A stretch of DNA of 39,010 nt from a virus. The notes beneath the pieces are model-generated. The model was given only the letters and a program-made list of their open reading frames with translations, was not told the DNA's origin and made no database searches. The position numbers and the translations under genes were made by a program. The stretch covers positions 1 through 39,010 of the IMG/VR virus record IMGVR_UViG_3300021964_000180, one strand, 5' to 3'. Shown piece by piece: positions 21,142 through 30,176 of the stretch. Each line of letters begins with the position of its first letter. Position 1 is the stretch's first letter.

Positions 21142-21345
21142 ATGCTTATATTTTTAATATACCTACTATGAGTTGTATTGAATTTTAGACAAATGTGGAA
21201 TAATTGGATAGATGATTTTTGAGAGGTAGATCTTACCCATGCGTTTGTAATGATATGAATGTCCATTTTATGAAGCCGAGTATATTATATTTTGTTTTAC
21301 ATTGAAAATAATCGGAGCAGAATTGTGTTCAAGAAAAAGATGTAA
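21142..21345 (+). CDS. Small membrane protein, 67 aa
   Basis: Hydrophobic N-terminus (MLIFLIYLLGVVLNF), a second hydrophobic segment (FVMIGMSILGSRVYYILFYI) and a basic tail (NRSRIVFKKKM). Four TGA glycines. Two-helix topology with a cytoplasmic basic tail. Unknown. Confidence 0.6.
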
Positions 21346-21382
21346 ACAAAGTAGTAACCATTTTATTATTTATTATAACACC

Positions 21383-21451
21383 ATGTGAACACTTATATGA
21401 ATAGTAGTGTTTATAGTCCTGTTTAGGTTCTATATCCGACTGGAGAAGTAA
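21383..21451 (+). CDS. Tiny membrane peptide, 22 aa
   Basis: MGTLIGIVVFIVLFRFYIRL is a single hydrophobic helix with a basic end, with two TGA glycines and the usual AT-rich leader. Its size makes it uncertain, but spacing to both neighbours is typical. Confidence 0.4.
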
Positions 21452-21477
21452 TTTATTTATTATTTAAAACTAACACC

Positions 21478-21789
21478 ATGCACTTCGTAATAACAGATTG
21501 AGTAACAGGGAAACAATATAGTCTTGATGACTATGATGAGGCAAATTGTCAGTATGAAACCTGTATAAACAGGGCTAAGAAAAGAGGGTATATACTGACT
21601 AAGGGAGACAGGGAGTATATCACAGAGAATGGACTCCAGATAACTAGAAACTGGGGCTTTAGTACCACTAGAAAGGAACACACACAAGAGGAGAAGAATG
21701 ACCTAGTGGGTGATTTCTGATGTGTCCTGTGTTGAAATCCTGTGTATGAGGTGCATACATTCTGTGCCTTATGTAAGAAGAATATATAA
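21478..21789 (+). CDS. Protein with C-terminal zinc ribbon, 103 aa
   Basis: The N-terminal part has MHFVITDGVTGKQYSLDDYD. The C-terminus holds CVLCGNPVYEVHTFCALCKK, two CxxC knuckles. Four TGA glycines. Zinc ribbons in small phage proteins usually mediate nucleic-acid or polymerase contacts; the partner is unknown. Confidence 0.65.
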
Positions 21790-21824
21790 ATTCATAAATG
21801 TCAAGCACAAATAGAAATATTCTC

Positions 21825-21852
21825 TTGACTATTGTATATACATTAGTATATA
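21825..21852 (+). promoter_or_regulatory. Promoter of the structured RNA, TTGACT-N16-TATATA
   Basis: -35 at 21825-21830, 16-base spacer, -10 at 21847-21852. The predicted start (about 21859) falls at the first base of the long closing helix of the RNA, which strongly links the two. Confidence 0.75.
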
Positions 21853-21858
21853 GAGGGT

Positions 21859-22104
21859 AGAGTCTATAAGTGATGGTGTAGTAGTGGCGGAATAGGTAGA
21901 CGCATAGCTACGTTTTGGGAGCAAGATACAACCCGAAAAGTCACAAGTAGTGGGAGAGACGTCTCTGTAATACGAAGGTAGGGCACTGTTTGAACGCTTG
22001 CATACAAGGTGACTATACGAGTCTCGCACCATTATGGATTATATCCATAGACGAGCAAATCTCGGCAAATCCTTGTCTACTACATCATCATCTATAGGCT
22101 TTAC
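21859..22104 (+). ncRNA. Structured RNA with tRNA-like D-arm and 24-bp closing helix
   Basis: The ends (21861-21884 and 22077-22100) pair over 24 positions with one mismatch (A-C) and three G-U pairs, a sign of RNA-level constraint. Just inside lies a segment (21885-21904) that matches the D-arm of class II (leucine) tRNAs: TGGCGGAATAGGTAGACGCA. Other helices: ACAAGG 22004-22009 with CCTTGT 22071-22076, stacked on the closing helix, and hairpin TATGGAT/ATCCATA 22033-22049. It has its own promoter. An HNH gene starts 26 bases downstream. It could be an intron-bearing tRNA, a tRNA mimic or a structured leader; class unknown. Confidence 0.6.
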
Positions 22105-22129
22105 CAAAATTTATTTCCTAACCCAATAT

Positions 22130-22582
22130 ATGAAGAAAAGTTTTATGCTGTATCAGGACAGTTTAGATGTCCTAGATGCTATGACAGATGCTCAATGTTG
22201 AAAACTTTTGAGACTTATGAGGAGTCATCACAATGGAAAAGAATACTGCTCAGGGGATCAAATAGTAGACATTGCTTTCATTCCGTTCAAGAACCAGTTT
22301 GATAGGGATATTGAGAAATCTAGGTGTGGGAAGTATCACTGGAATCGGAAAGGCGGTATAACCAGTGAAAATAAAACCATAAGAAATAGCACTGAATATA
22401 AAACATGGAGGGAAGATGTATTTAAAAGAGATGAGTATTGTTGCCAGTATTGTTGAAGAGTAGGGTGAGAGTTGAACGCACACCACATAAAAGAATTTGC
22501 TAAATACCCCGACTTAAGACTTGATATCTCCAATTGACAAACGCTATGTAAGTCTTGCCATATTTTAGCCCATAAATCATAA
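22130..22582 (+). CDS. DUF6291-like / HNH endonuclease fusion, 150 aa
   Basis: Residues 1-80 resemble the DUF6291 phage replication-initiator N-domain (SFMLYQDSLDVLDAMTDAQ, GGITSENK). Residues 100-150 are an HNH nuclease: C104/C105, C108, AHHI (117-120), N135 and CKSCHILAH (140-148). Four TGA glycines, including CGRVGGE. The next gene carries the same N-domain without HNH. It probably nicks or cuts DNA, either as a homing nuclease that captured a host-gene domain or as a replication nickase. Confidence 0.85.
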
Positions 22583-22584
22583 AC

Positions 22585-23235
22585 ATGAAAAGAGAGAGTT
22601 TTGTTGTATATCGCAGCTACTATGAGGCCATTAAGAAGCTACCCCAGGAGTCACAGCTACTAGCACGAGAAAAGATACTTGCATACTGATTAGACAATAA
22701 GAATATAGAATGTGATGACACATTAGTAGATATGATATTCTGACTTATGAAGCCAAATATTGATGCCACTAACAAGAAGTACGATGTCTGTAGCAGACAA
22801 TGAGTGCATTGAATAAAATGAAAAGAGTTTTGAAAATTATGAGCAGAATATGGGAAGCTAGGAGGAAGGCCAAGAAAAAACCCCCCCCTTGATAAAAATA
22901 AACCCCCCCTTAATGATAATGTAAATGATAATGATAATGTAAATGATACTAAAAGAAAAGAATTAGAAAAGTTTATTTCTGTTCGGAATAGTACAAAAGT
23001 AAATAAACCATGATTTAAACAATTACCAAAGACTTCCAAGATCACAAAGTTATTATATGATGCTTTCGTGTTGAGAAGGAAAGAGTTTACTCTTGATGAG
23101 ATGATTGAGGGATTACAGAAGTATCTTCAGGACTGTTTGAACAGGAAAGAATGAAGTGATTATGCCTCCCACCGTTTTACCCTCTATAAGTTCCTAAAAC
23201 AAGCTAACTGATTACAGGAGTTTTTTAATACTTAA
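22585..23235 (+). CDS. DUF6291-type replication-initiator-like protein, 216 aa
   Basis: The N-domain ESFVVYRSYYEAIKKLPQ leads into GKLGAEYGKLGGRPRKNP, the glycine/lysine repeat that usually ends this domain; several of those glycines are TGA. A short Asn/Asp linker (NDNVNDNDNVND) joins a C-terminal helical domain (KTSKITKLLYDAFVLRRKEF). Proteins with this layout sit in phage replication modules next to the helicase, as here. Confidence 0.8.
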
Positions 23236-23246
23236 CCACTAACATT

Positions 23247-23384
23247 ATGAGTTGGACTGAACAGGAAAACAATGACTTACTAGAAACAGACTACGCCGAG
23301 AAAGAAGAGATTGATTACACTGAGCAGGAATACACAGAATACCTAAAGGAGTTCCTAGACCTTTTACCTCTTGAGGATAGATAA
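23247..23384 (+). CDS. Small acidic protein, 45 aa
   Basis: MSWTEQENNDLLETDYAEKE, helical and strongly acidic with no glycine. Tightly placed between the initiator-like and YopX-family genes. Unknown. Confidence 0.55.
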   Translation: MSWTEQENNDLLETDYAEKEEIDYTEQEYTEYLKEFLDLLPLEDR

Positions 23385-23386
23385 TA

Positions 23387-23833
23387 ATGAGAGAAATTAA
23401 ATTTAGAGTTTTACACGAGGGTAGAATGAGAGATTTATCAGACATACATTTCTGTGAGACTTCTGGGTGAACCAAGATAACATCTTATAAGATAGAGAGC
23501 AGTAGGTCAGACGAATCATTTACTACATTTTTTGTAGAAAAACCTAATGAGTTGGTAATAGTGCAATACACCTGACTAAAAGATAAGAACTGAAAAGAGA
23601 TTTATGAGGGGGATATAGTTGAGTTTGACTGAGAGAAGGAGTATTGAGAAGTATATTTCGATAAAGGGTCGTTCTGATATAAACTATATTGGAAAACAGA
23701 CAAGAGGTCAATAGACGGTCAGAAACATCCATACCTAGCTGAATGGTTATATACAGAAAAGATAGATGAGTTAGAAAATATACCCTTTAGAGTAGTATGA
23801 AATATATACGAGAACCCTGATTTACTTGACTAA
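23387..23833 (+). CDS. YopX-family protein, 148 aa
   Basis: The family signature is complete: MREIKFRVLHEG at the start, [20 protein letters not shown] in the middle and RVVGNIYENPDLL at the end. Several of these conserved glycines are TGA, which is direct evidence for the code. YopX proteins are common in phages and prophages; their function is not established. It begins 2 bases after the previous stop and ends just before the helicase. Confidence 0.93.
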
Positions 23834-23839
23834 CTAACT

Positions 23840-24814
23840 ATGCTCGACAAATTCATAACATTCGGAGACCTACTAGTAGAGGCACAAGAGGAAAGAGCTA
23901 GTATAAGTCTCGATAATATGTGCAAATACTGAATAGATATACTTGACGACTACCTGTGATGAATAGGAAACAGTGAGCTGGTCTTAGTGTGAGCCTATAC
24001 AGGAGTGGGGAAGTCAGATATAGCCTATAATATAGCATTAACTAACGCATCTAGGGGGAAGAAAGTGCTAATGTTTACACTAGAATGAGACATCTACGAG
24101 ATGGCGTATAGATACCTACAAAGAGGAATTAATAAAGATTGAGGCACTAATGTATCTACTACTGACTATAGATTCAATATAACAGATAACACAGACAGGG
24201 AGACTAAGATTATATCTAGTACTGACCAGGGAATACTTGACAATATACTAGTGTTTAAGAAGTCGAAGATACCCAATGTAGACGAACTGATAAAGTACAT
24301 CACAGAATTTAGAGACTCTGCGGATATGATAGTGATAGACCATCTACACTACCTAGACCTCTCGTCCTGAGGCAGTGAACAGCAAGAACTTGGTAGGGTG
24401 ATGAGAGCACTGAAAACTACAACTGACATCATAAGAAAACCTATAGTCCTAGTATCACATCTTAGAAACAATAAAGATAAAGACAAGGATCCTACTATAT
24501 TCGATTTCCATGGTAGTAGTAATATCGGGAAGGAAGGAACGACAGCTATACTACTGAAGAGGATAGATAAAAATAGGATAGAAAGCTGCTTGACTCACAA
24601 CCTATGTGATAACCCAAGATACGCAGGTACTAAGCTGATAGTGGATAAGTCAAGAATAGGACTACCACATGCGGAGTTTAACCTAGTATACGACCTATGG
24701 CAGAAACACTACGAGGATAAGTATTCAGAGATAACGATGAACGAACACTGATACAGTATACCGCATAGTTCTTTAATTAGTATGGGAACAACATGAGGAA
24801 CTTCAGGGACATAA
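23840..24814 (+). CDS. DnaB-like replicative helicase (RecA-fold core), 324 aa
   Basis: Walker A GAYTGVGKSD at residues 51-60 (first Gly is TGA), Walker B MIVIDHLHYL at 163-172 and VLVSHLRN at 203-210, with GSSNIGKEGTT after it, as in DnaB and KaiC-like helicase cores. It lacks the DnaB N-terminal domain, so it is a single-domain helicase. It would unwind the phage replication fork. A standard-code ORF loses the first half. The stop overlaps the next start by 22 bases. Confidence 0.9.
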
Positions 24815-24957
24815 TGGATGATGCAAGTATAACGTTTGAGGATAAGATAGAAGAGATGAAAATTAATAACAAAATCATAAAGGATCGGAACAATAAGTTA
24901 TACAGAGAGCTGTGTAATAGAATAAGATTAAAGAAGAAATGACGATTTGTCACATAA
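24793..24957 (+). CDS. Small basic helical protein overlapping the helicase end, 54 aa
   Basis: ATG 24793 lies in another frame inside the helicase end. MRNFRDIMDDASITFEDKIE continues to a basic tail (RIRLKKKGRFVT, Gly = TGA). Possibly a helicase partner or loader by position only. Confidence 0.55.
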
Positions 24958-24992
24958 ATAGGTTTCCTATTTTTATTACTTAATTATAACAC

Positions 24993-25322
24993 ATGCAACA
25001 TTTTGATACCTGAGCAGTAAGAGATACTAACGATTGAAAACCACGTTTTGACCTTATAAGCCCATATGCCCTTGAGAGGCTCTGACATCATATGGCTAAG
25101 TGAGCAGAACACTATGGTGAACGCAATCGAGAGAAAGGTATACCAGTAGAGAGGATGTATGAATCAGCGCTGAGACACCTCATGCAGTATAAGCTAGACC
25201 CTAGAGGGGAAGACCACCTATGTGCTGTATTATTTAATGTGATGGGTATCATACATTTCCAGGAGACCACGCCTATTTTATCCCCTAACCAACCCAATGC
25301 ACAAGGTGATAAAGAAATATAG
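24993..25322 (+). CDS. dATP/dGTP diphosphohydrolase-like (DUF5664) protein, 109 aa
   Basis: TGAVRDTNDGKPRFDLISPY, then ALERLGHHMAKGAEHYGERN, ALRHLMQYKLDPRGEDHLCA and NVMGIIHFQE: the helical MazG-like pattern of phage dATP/dGTP diphosphohydrolase N-domains. Asp and His residues for metal (DTNDG, EDH) are present. It would remove or balance purine deoxynucleotides; in some phages related enzymes support modified-base genomes, but no PurZ-like gene is visible here. Confidence 0.8.
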
Positions 25323-25545
25323 ATGATGGGATATACGGATTTGTGAGACGAACTACTGGTGCGGTAAATGGTACAAGGAAGAGGGTATGGAAAGATGAAT
25401 CACTACTAAGTTCCCAGCACTAATACAGAAGAATAATTGATATATAGGCAGCTCAAGACATGGCGTAAGGAATGCAATACAACTGATAGATGACCTTTTA
25501 GATTATGACATTAAACCACCATGACGACAAGTAATAACAGGATAG
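25297..25545 (+). CDS. Small basic aromatic protein, 82 aa
   Basis: MHKVIKKYRGWDIRICETNY with Trp/Tyr-rich beta pattern and RNAIQLIDDLLDYDI at the end. Four TGA glycines. Overlaps both neighbours. Many phages carry small unknown proteins of this form near nucleotide-metabolism genes. Confidence 0.6.
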
Positions 25546-25718
25546 TGCTCGATAAACTTTTGGAAGTATGGTCAGTGTACCCTGAGATGAGATTAGGACA
25601 GTTGTTGGATAATGCTACATATATGGAAGATGATCTGTTTTATATTTCTAACCAGAAATTACTAGATAGACTACAAGAGTTTGCTGAGAAAGTAATGGCC
25701 GAACCAGAGGAGGAGTAG
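25521..25718 (+). CDS. Small helical protein, 65 aa
   Basis: MTTSNNRIVLDKLLEVWSVY and LLDRLQEFAEKVMAEPEEE, a compact helical acidic protein. Starts inside the previous gene. Unknown. Confidence 0.6.
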   Translation: MTTSNNRIVLDKLLEVWSVYPEMRLGQLLDNATYMEDDLFYISNQKLLDRLQEFAEKVMAEPEEE

Positions 25719-25740
25719 TTTTATTTATTAATATATTATT

Positions 25741-26790
25741 ATGAGTGAAAAGCAAAAGTTTAAAGTGGGTGATATTGTAGAGTGTGTGGAGGAGTCTAGT
25801 TGCTGATACGCTTGAGTTGTGTGAAACTTATATACTATAAAATCACTGAATTGGCGTAAATATTCTGCAGATTTTATTGAGAGAGAGGATTGAAAAAGTA
25901 ATCATGGAAATAGTTTATTAAGATTCAAGCTCCATAAACCCAAAACCCCTGACCTCAAATACAAGGTATGAGATAAGGTTATATTTGAGGAGGAAGAGAC
26001 TACTGTAGTGTGATTTAACTTTGAGGATGGAAAGGATGATGAGGAACCATATATAGTTCTTTCCAGTAATGGATGGAGGACTATTAATAGTTATGATGAT
26101 ATACATAGGGACTACCAAGGAAAAGAATATCGGTATGTTCCTGAAAAATACCTCTCCCCAGTAAACACGACTACCACTCCATCCTCCCTCATCTCAGATA
26201 TTGATACTAAAGTAACTATAGATGGGTGAGTATTATGTTGAGATAGTAGTTTGACCATAAATGATATTGCAGAAACCGTAGAGAAGTTGAGAGAAGGACA
26301 TGATGACATGAAAGATGCCTATATGTATTGAAGGTTCTGAAGTTGAGACAAGACCATTAAAGTAAAACCAAGACCTATGTGAAATAATACACTGTATGGA
26401 ACTAACATACAAGACCTAAGAAATTCTTTTAACCCTTTTAACCAACAAACTACCATGACTAAAATTGACAAACACCTTAAAGCTAAGTACTTCACAAATG
26501 AGCTTATCGAAGAAACTGCTGACCTTATTGAGCAGGCAGAAACTTACAAAGATTCTCTTGAAAAATTATCTATGAATGTAGATTTCATTATCAGGAGAAT
26601 AAGAGATAGAGTACACGATATAAAAGAATCAATAGATGCAGATGATATCAGGAACCATGAGCAAGAACTACTAGAACTCAAATCAGCACTCAAGGAGCTA
26701 GGGAATAAAGATATTACTACCCTCCTAGCTATCTGAGCTAAATGGACACCTAAGAAAGAAACTACTATTAAATCTATTTTACCTAATTAA
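25741..26790 (+). CDS. Multi-domain early protein with SH3-like segments, 349 aa
   Basis: Two similar segments, FKVGDIVEC (residue 7) and YKVGDKVIFEEEE (about residue 74), suggest repeated SH3/KOW-like barrels. A Thr/Ser linker follows, then GRFGSGDKTIKV and, from Met239 (base 26455), a helical coiled domain (LIEETADLIEQAETYKDSLE). The frame is unbroken under code 25. A leader-like AACCCTTTTAACCAACA precedes the internal ATG, so the C-terminal domain may also be made alone. Function unknown. Confidence 0.7.
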
Positions 26791-26798
26791 TTATAACC

Positions 26799-26993
26799 AT
26801 GTGACACACAGTAAATAGATACAGATGACGAAAGATTGTCTCGGACCTATGAACCATCCGAGCTAAGAAAATGCTTAACGGCAAAGTTATAGCACACAAG
26901 TTAGCCATGTATACATGATACCAGGATTATATAGATGGCATAGAGGACGTTTTAGAACCTGATGATGAGGAATGAGATATTACACAGGAATAG
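26799..26993 (+). CDS. Small protein upstream of the resolvase, 64 aa
   Basis: MGHTVNRYRGRKIVSDLGTI: basic front, acidic end (EDVLEPDDEEGDITQE). The second codon is TGA glycine. It overlaps the RuvC-like gene by 22 bases. Unknown. Confidence 0.55.
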
Positions 26994-27523
26994 ATGTGTG
27001 ATGAAAGTGAGGGGTGGTTACTATAAATGATAACTGTGAGGTTGTCTCTATGTATACCATCCCCTCTTGTCCTGAAGGTGTTGACTGGGTGCAATTGAAG
27101 CTCATCTTAGAATGAATACCATGACTCTCTGCTATAGAAGACGTACATAGTATCTATTGAATGAGTGCCAAGAGCAACTTCAACTTCTGATTTATTAAGG
27201 GTTTTAAATACTCAGTGCTATGTGACCAGGATACAGTATTTGTGCAACCAAAAACATGGCAAAAGACCGCTTGGAATGGTTGAGATATTGTCTATAAGAG
27301 CGTTAAACCACGCAAGGTGAAAGATACTAAGGCTACATCACTCAACGCCGCTCAGAGAATATTCCCATGAGTAGATTGGCGTGTAGGGAGACAGAGAGTA
27401 CAACAGGATGGTTTATATGATTCTGCTCTAATCGCTTACCGATTAATGATGCAGCATAAGCCTGAGAGAAGTATCACAGAACTAACAAATGTCAAAAATA
27501 ATGAAACATCATTAAAGACATAA
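26972..27523 (+). CDS. RuvC-like Holliday-junction resolvase, 183 aa
   Basis: RNase H-fold signature MRYYTGIDVGGKGG with catalytic D8 (two of the following glycines are TGA), second acidic pair AIEDVHS (E56, D57) and final acidic motif QQDGLYDSALIAYR (D146, D150). It would cut branched DNA before packaging or during recombination. A standard-code call loses most of the protein. Start 26972 is the only ATG that includes the first active-site strand. Confidence 0.88.
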
Positions 27524-27540
27524 ATGTCAATCCGTAATAC

Positions 27541-27568
27541 TTGACTTTTACTTTTACTTTCTTATATT
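27541..27568 (+). promoter_or_regulatory. Promoter TTGACT-N16-TATATT
   Basis: -35 at 27541-27546 and -10 at 27563-27568, 7 bases before ATG 27575. Transcription would start at or very near the start codon, suggesting a leaderless or nearly leaderless mRNA. The preceding bases AAATGTCAA also occur upstream of the promoter at 21825. Confidence 0.55.
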
Positions 27569-27574
27569 GTCCCT

Positions 27575-27799
27575 ATGGATAGAAAAGAAAAGATTTACAG
27601 AGAGTATGGAAAGGTCATGGACCTTATACATGAGGAAGCAAAGAAAGAGTGATTACCCTTCTTCTGATTCTGTTACATAAGGGGATGAGATAAGATCGAT
27701 GACCCAAAGGCACAATTCAACGCTAAGATGAATCAGATTACCTACTACGATGAGGCATTACTGAAGTGAAATATTGATGCGTTATTGAGAGGGGAGTAA
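27575..27799 (+). CDS. Small early protein, 74 aa
   Basis: MDRKEKIYREYGKVMDLIHE, then LPFFGFCYIRGGDKIDDPKA and a helical end. Four TGA glycines. First gene after an internal promoter. Unknown. Confidence 0.6.
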
Positions 27800-27821
27800 T
27801 TTTATTATTTATTATATCACT

Positions 27822-28085
27822 ATGGATTATAATATAAGCCATGAACTTATGAGATGATTGGTAGAAGGATTAAATCAGGAAGGGCATTCATCCTCTTTTT
27901 GATATAGTTCAACATTCTTTAATAAAAGAAAAGATAAACTACGAGAGTGCCTAGGTAAAGCATGAACTAAAGAGTGGAAAGAGCTTATGTCACAGTTTCA
28001 TAAAAGAGAAGATGATATAAAACAAAAAGATATAACAGAAAATGAAAGGAGGGAGTATGAGAGATTAAAGAGTAAGTTTGAATAA
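27822..28085 (+). CDS. Small basic helical protein, 87 aa
   Basis: MDYNISHELMRGLVEGLNQE then FFNKRKDKLRECLGKAGTKE and a charged coiled helix to the end. Three TGA glycines. The basic charge suggests nucleic-acid contact; the family is unknown. The AT-rich leader precedes it. Confidence 0.6.
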
Positions 28086-28109
28086 CCTTTATTTATTATT
28101 ATATAACAA

Positions 28110-28703
28110 ATGGAATACATTAGCAAGAAAGAGTTTGCACAACTTAAAGGCAAAGACATTAAAGTAACTAAAGTCTACGGACCTTACAGAAAAGGTTGGA
28201 ACGAAGGGCTTGAAAGGTACGAAACATTCAAAACCTGATCTGAGGACGAAATGCACATCTGGAAGGATGGAGAAGAAGTAGCTATAGAAGGTAAGGTTGA
28301 CTTCAAAATACATAAAAAGAAATATGACATTGTTGTTGAACTAGAAAAAAAAGCAAGTGTTAAGATTAGTAAATGGAATAAAGAACTTGGAGAGAAAGAA
28401 GACCTCACTGTTAAAGATACTGAATTTACTGTAAAAGAAATCTCTGCTACCATGCTAGGAGATATGATGGCATGTGGTGTTGCTTTCGGTAACGTACCAG
28501 AGGATGAAGAAGGTAGAAGAGTGTTCGACTGGGAAGAGATGTTTATCTCAGCTCTTGAGGGGTCTGTTGTGAAATTCGCTACTGAAAAGAAAGACTGGTC
28601 AATAGGTGATAAGAGTGGTAAGTATGATGCGTTCACTTTCGTGTCCGTAAGTAATTCTGAACCAGACGCAGTGGTAGTAGAAGATGAAGATGATAGATTC
28701 TAG
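28110..28703 (+). CDS. Single-stranded DNA-binding-like protein with acidic tail, 197 aa
   Basis: A beta-rich core (VTKVYGPYRKGWNEGL, HIWKDGEEVAIEGKVDFKIH, WSIGDKSGKYDAFTFVS) ends in an acidic tail VVVEDEDDRF with terminal aromatic residue, the tail type by which SSB proteins recruit partners. Only one TGA glycine, consistent with high expression. It ends in a strong terminator and sits among nuclease and resolvase genes. Fold and tail suggest a phage SSB (gp2.5-like); this is inferred. Confidence 0.55.
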
Positions 28704-28713
28704 TGTTAGATAG

Positions 28714-28745
28714 GCTGGGGTTTACGCTCCAGCTTTTATTTTTAA
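28714..28745 (+). terminator. Intrinsic terminator after the SSB-like gene
   Basis: GCTGGGG pairs with CTCCAGC (7 bp with one G-U) around TTTACG, followed by TTTTATTTTTA. Confidence 0.85.
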
Positions 28746-28756
28746 CTTTGCACAAT

Positions 28757-29329
28757 ATGGAGAGATATACTTGACTAAGGGATAGGAAGAATAGAATATA
28801 TGGAATATGGTCTGACATGAAAGGTAGATGTGATCGTAAGAGCCATAAATATTATATGAACTATGGATGACGCTGAATAACCTATTGTGAGGAGTGGTCT
28901 AGTTTTGATAGCTTTCGGAATGATATGAAGGAATGATATAATGGCACCTTAACAATAGATCGTATAGATAATAATTGAAATTATTGTAAAGAGAATTGTA
29001 AATGGTCTACTAGAACAGAACAAAATAGAAATAGAAGAGACTCTATAATTTATCAGGGGAAACATATAGCAGATTGGTGTGATGAATTATGATTGTCTTA
29101 TGATTCAGTAAGACAGAGGATATGGAAATGACGAGACATAGAAGATGCTCTAAATATGCCAAATAATTATAGAATAAAGACAATTAAATGAAAGAATATA
29201 AAGGATTGGTGTAAATTAGCATGAGTCAAATATCCTACAGTTCTATATAGGGTTAATCAATGAATGGGCCTAGAGGATGCTATAAACAAGAAGAGTTGAT
29301 TAAAAGAGAGATTTATTTGTAATATATAA
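28757..29329 (+). CDS. HNH endonuclease with two C-terminal NUMOD-like repeats, 190 aa
   Basis: Typical free-standing phage HNH: YGIWSDMKGRC, MNYGGRGITYCEEW and LTIDRIDNNGNYCKENCKW, where the GG and NG glycines are TGA. Two related C-terminal segments (GKHIADWCDELGLSYDSVRQ and GKNIKDWCKLAGVKYPTVLY) resemble NUMOD helix-turn-helix DNA-binding repeats. Probably a homing endonuclease placed between a terminator and the nuclease gene. Confidence 0.9.
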
Positions 29330-29331
29330 TA

Positions 29332-29982
29332 ATGAAAGAATTCCGCATTTCTTGCAGTCAGCTCAAGAAGTTTAATGCTTCCAAGGCTGAACGAGCTGGT
29401 AAGTATATAATGTGAATAAAGGAGCAATTCCAGAATGATGCCTTCCCTCTATGACTCCTGTTCGAGAACTGGCTTATGACAGGAAAGGATGAGTATGATA
29501 AATTCCTTGATGGGCAAGAGATTGTTGATAAGGCGAAACTCCTACAGGACTACGACACACTGAAGCATAACTCTAAGGGGTTGAAGTTTGAGGTGTGAGA
29601 ACCTCAGTATGAGATAAAGGGTGAACTCTTCTGAGTGCCTATACTCTGATACGTTGATAACCTTACAGATGAATGGATAGATGACATAAAGACTACTAGA
29701 TACCTGAACAAGAAAGACTCTAAACAGATTAATAGTCGGAGTGGTATGACCTACTATGAGGAATACGAGACTCAGCTATGGATATACATGAAGCTCATGT
29801 GAAGGAAGAAAGGTAGGATACTAGAGATAGCTAAACATAAGTATAAAGATAAAAGACACGCCAACCAAATTATTGAGTTCCACTGGAGTAAGGCTTGGGA
29901 TAAAAAGATGACAGAGAAACGACAGCCTATAGTGGAAGAGATGTGAAAGATGCGGGATGAATATAGCCCACTCTTTAAATAG
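29332..29982 (+). CDS. PD-(D/E)XK nuclease (RecB/Cas4-like), 216 aa
   Basis: The N-terminal motif ISCSQLKKFNASKAERAGKY is the usual SxS.l..f lead-in of PD-(D/E)XK domains. Core: FGVPILGYVDNLTDEWIDDI followed by KTTRYLNK (D...DIK active site), then the helix ETQLWIYMKLMG. It would act as exonuclease in recombination or host-DNA degradation, next to an SSB-like protein as in phage recombination modules. Eight TGA glycines. Confidence 0.82.
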
Positions 29983-30006
29983 TTTTAAACAATAACAAAA
30001 ATAAAA

Positions 30007-30156
30007 ATGTTAGATAAAGCAATTACAGCACTAGAGAGGTATATGATGGACATATACATGCGTCTAAAGAATCAGACAAGTACATGCAGGGAAGATGATA
30101 TTATTAGATTTCATGTAGCCGATGCCTCTCTTAAGCTGTTAGAAGGATTAGATTAG
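30007..30156 (+). CDS. Small helical protein, 49 aa
   Basis: MLDKAITALERYMMDIYMRL, one to two helices, no glycine until GLD at the end. Preceded by A-rich leader. Unknown. Confidence 0.5.
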   Translation: MLDKAITALERYMMDIYMRLKNQTSTCREDDIIRFHVADASLKLLEGLD

Positions 30157-30176
30157 TATTTACTTTATAAAATACA

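Noticed and set aside
21859-22104. Reading the structured RNA as tmRNA, IscB-type guide RNA or group I intron
   Set aside because: No tmRNA tag reading frame or ends, the neighbouring HNH protein is not IscB-like, and I could not find group I core segments.
22250-23732. Minus-strand ORFs up to 141 aa opposite the HNH, initiator and YopX genes
   Set aside because: Opposite strand of well-identified genes, rich in Phe, Ser and Leu as expected for antisense reading of AT-rich genes.
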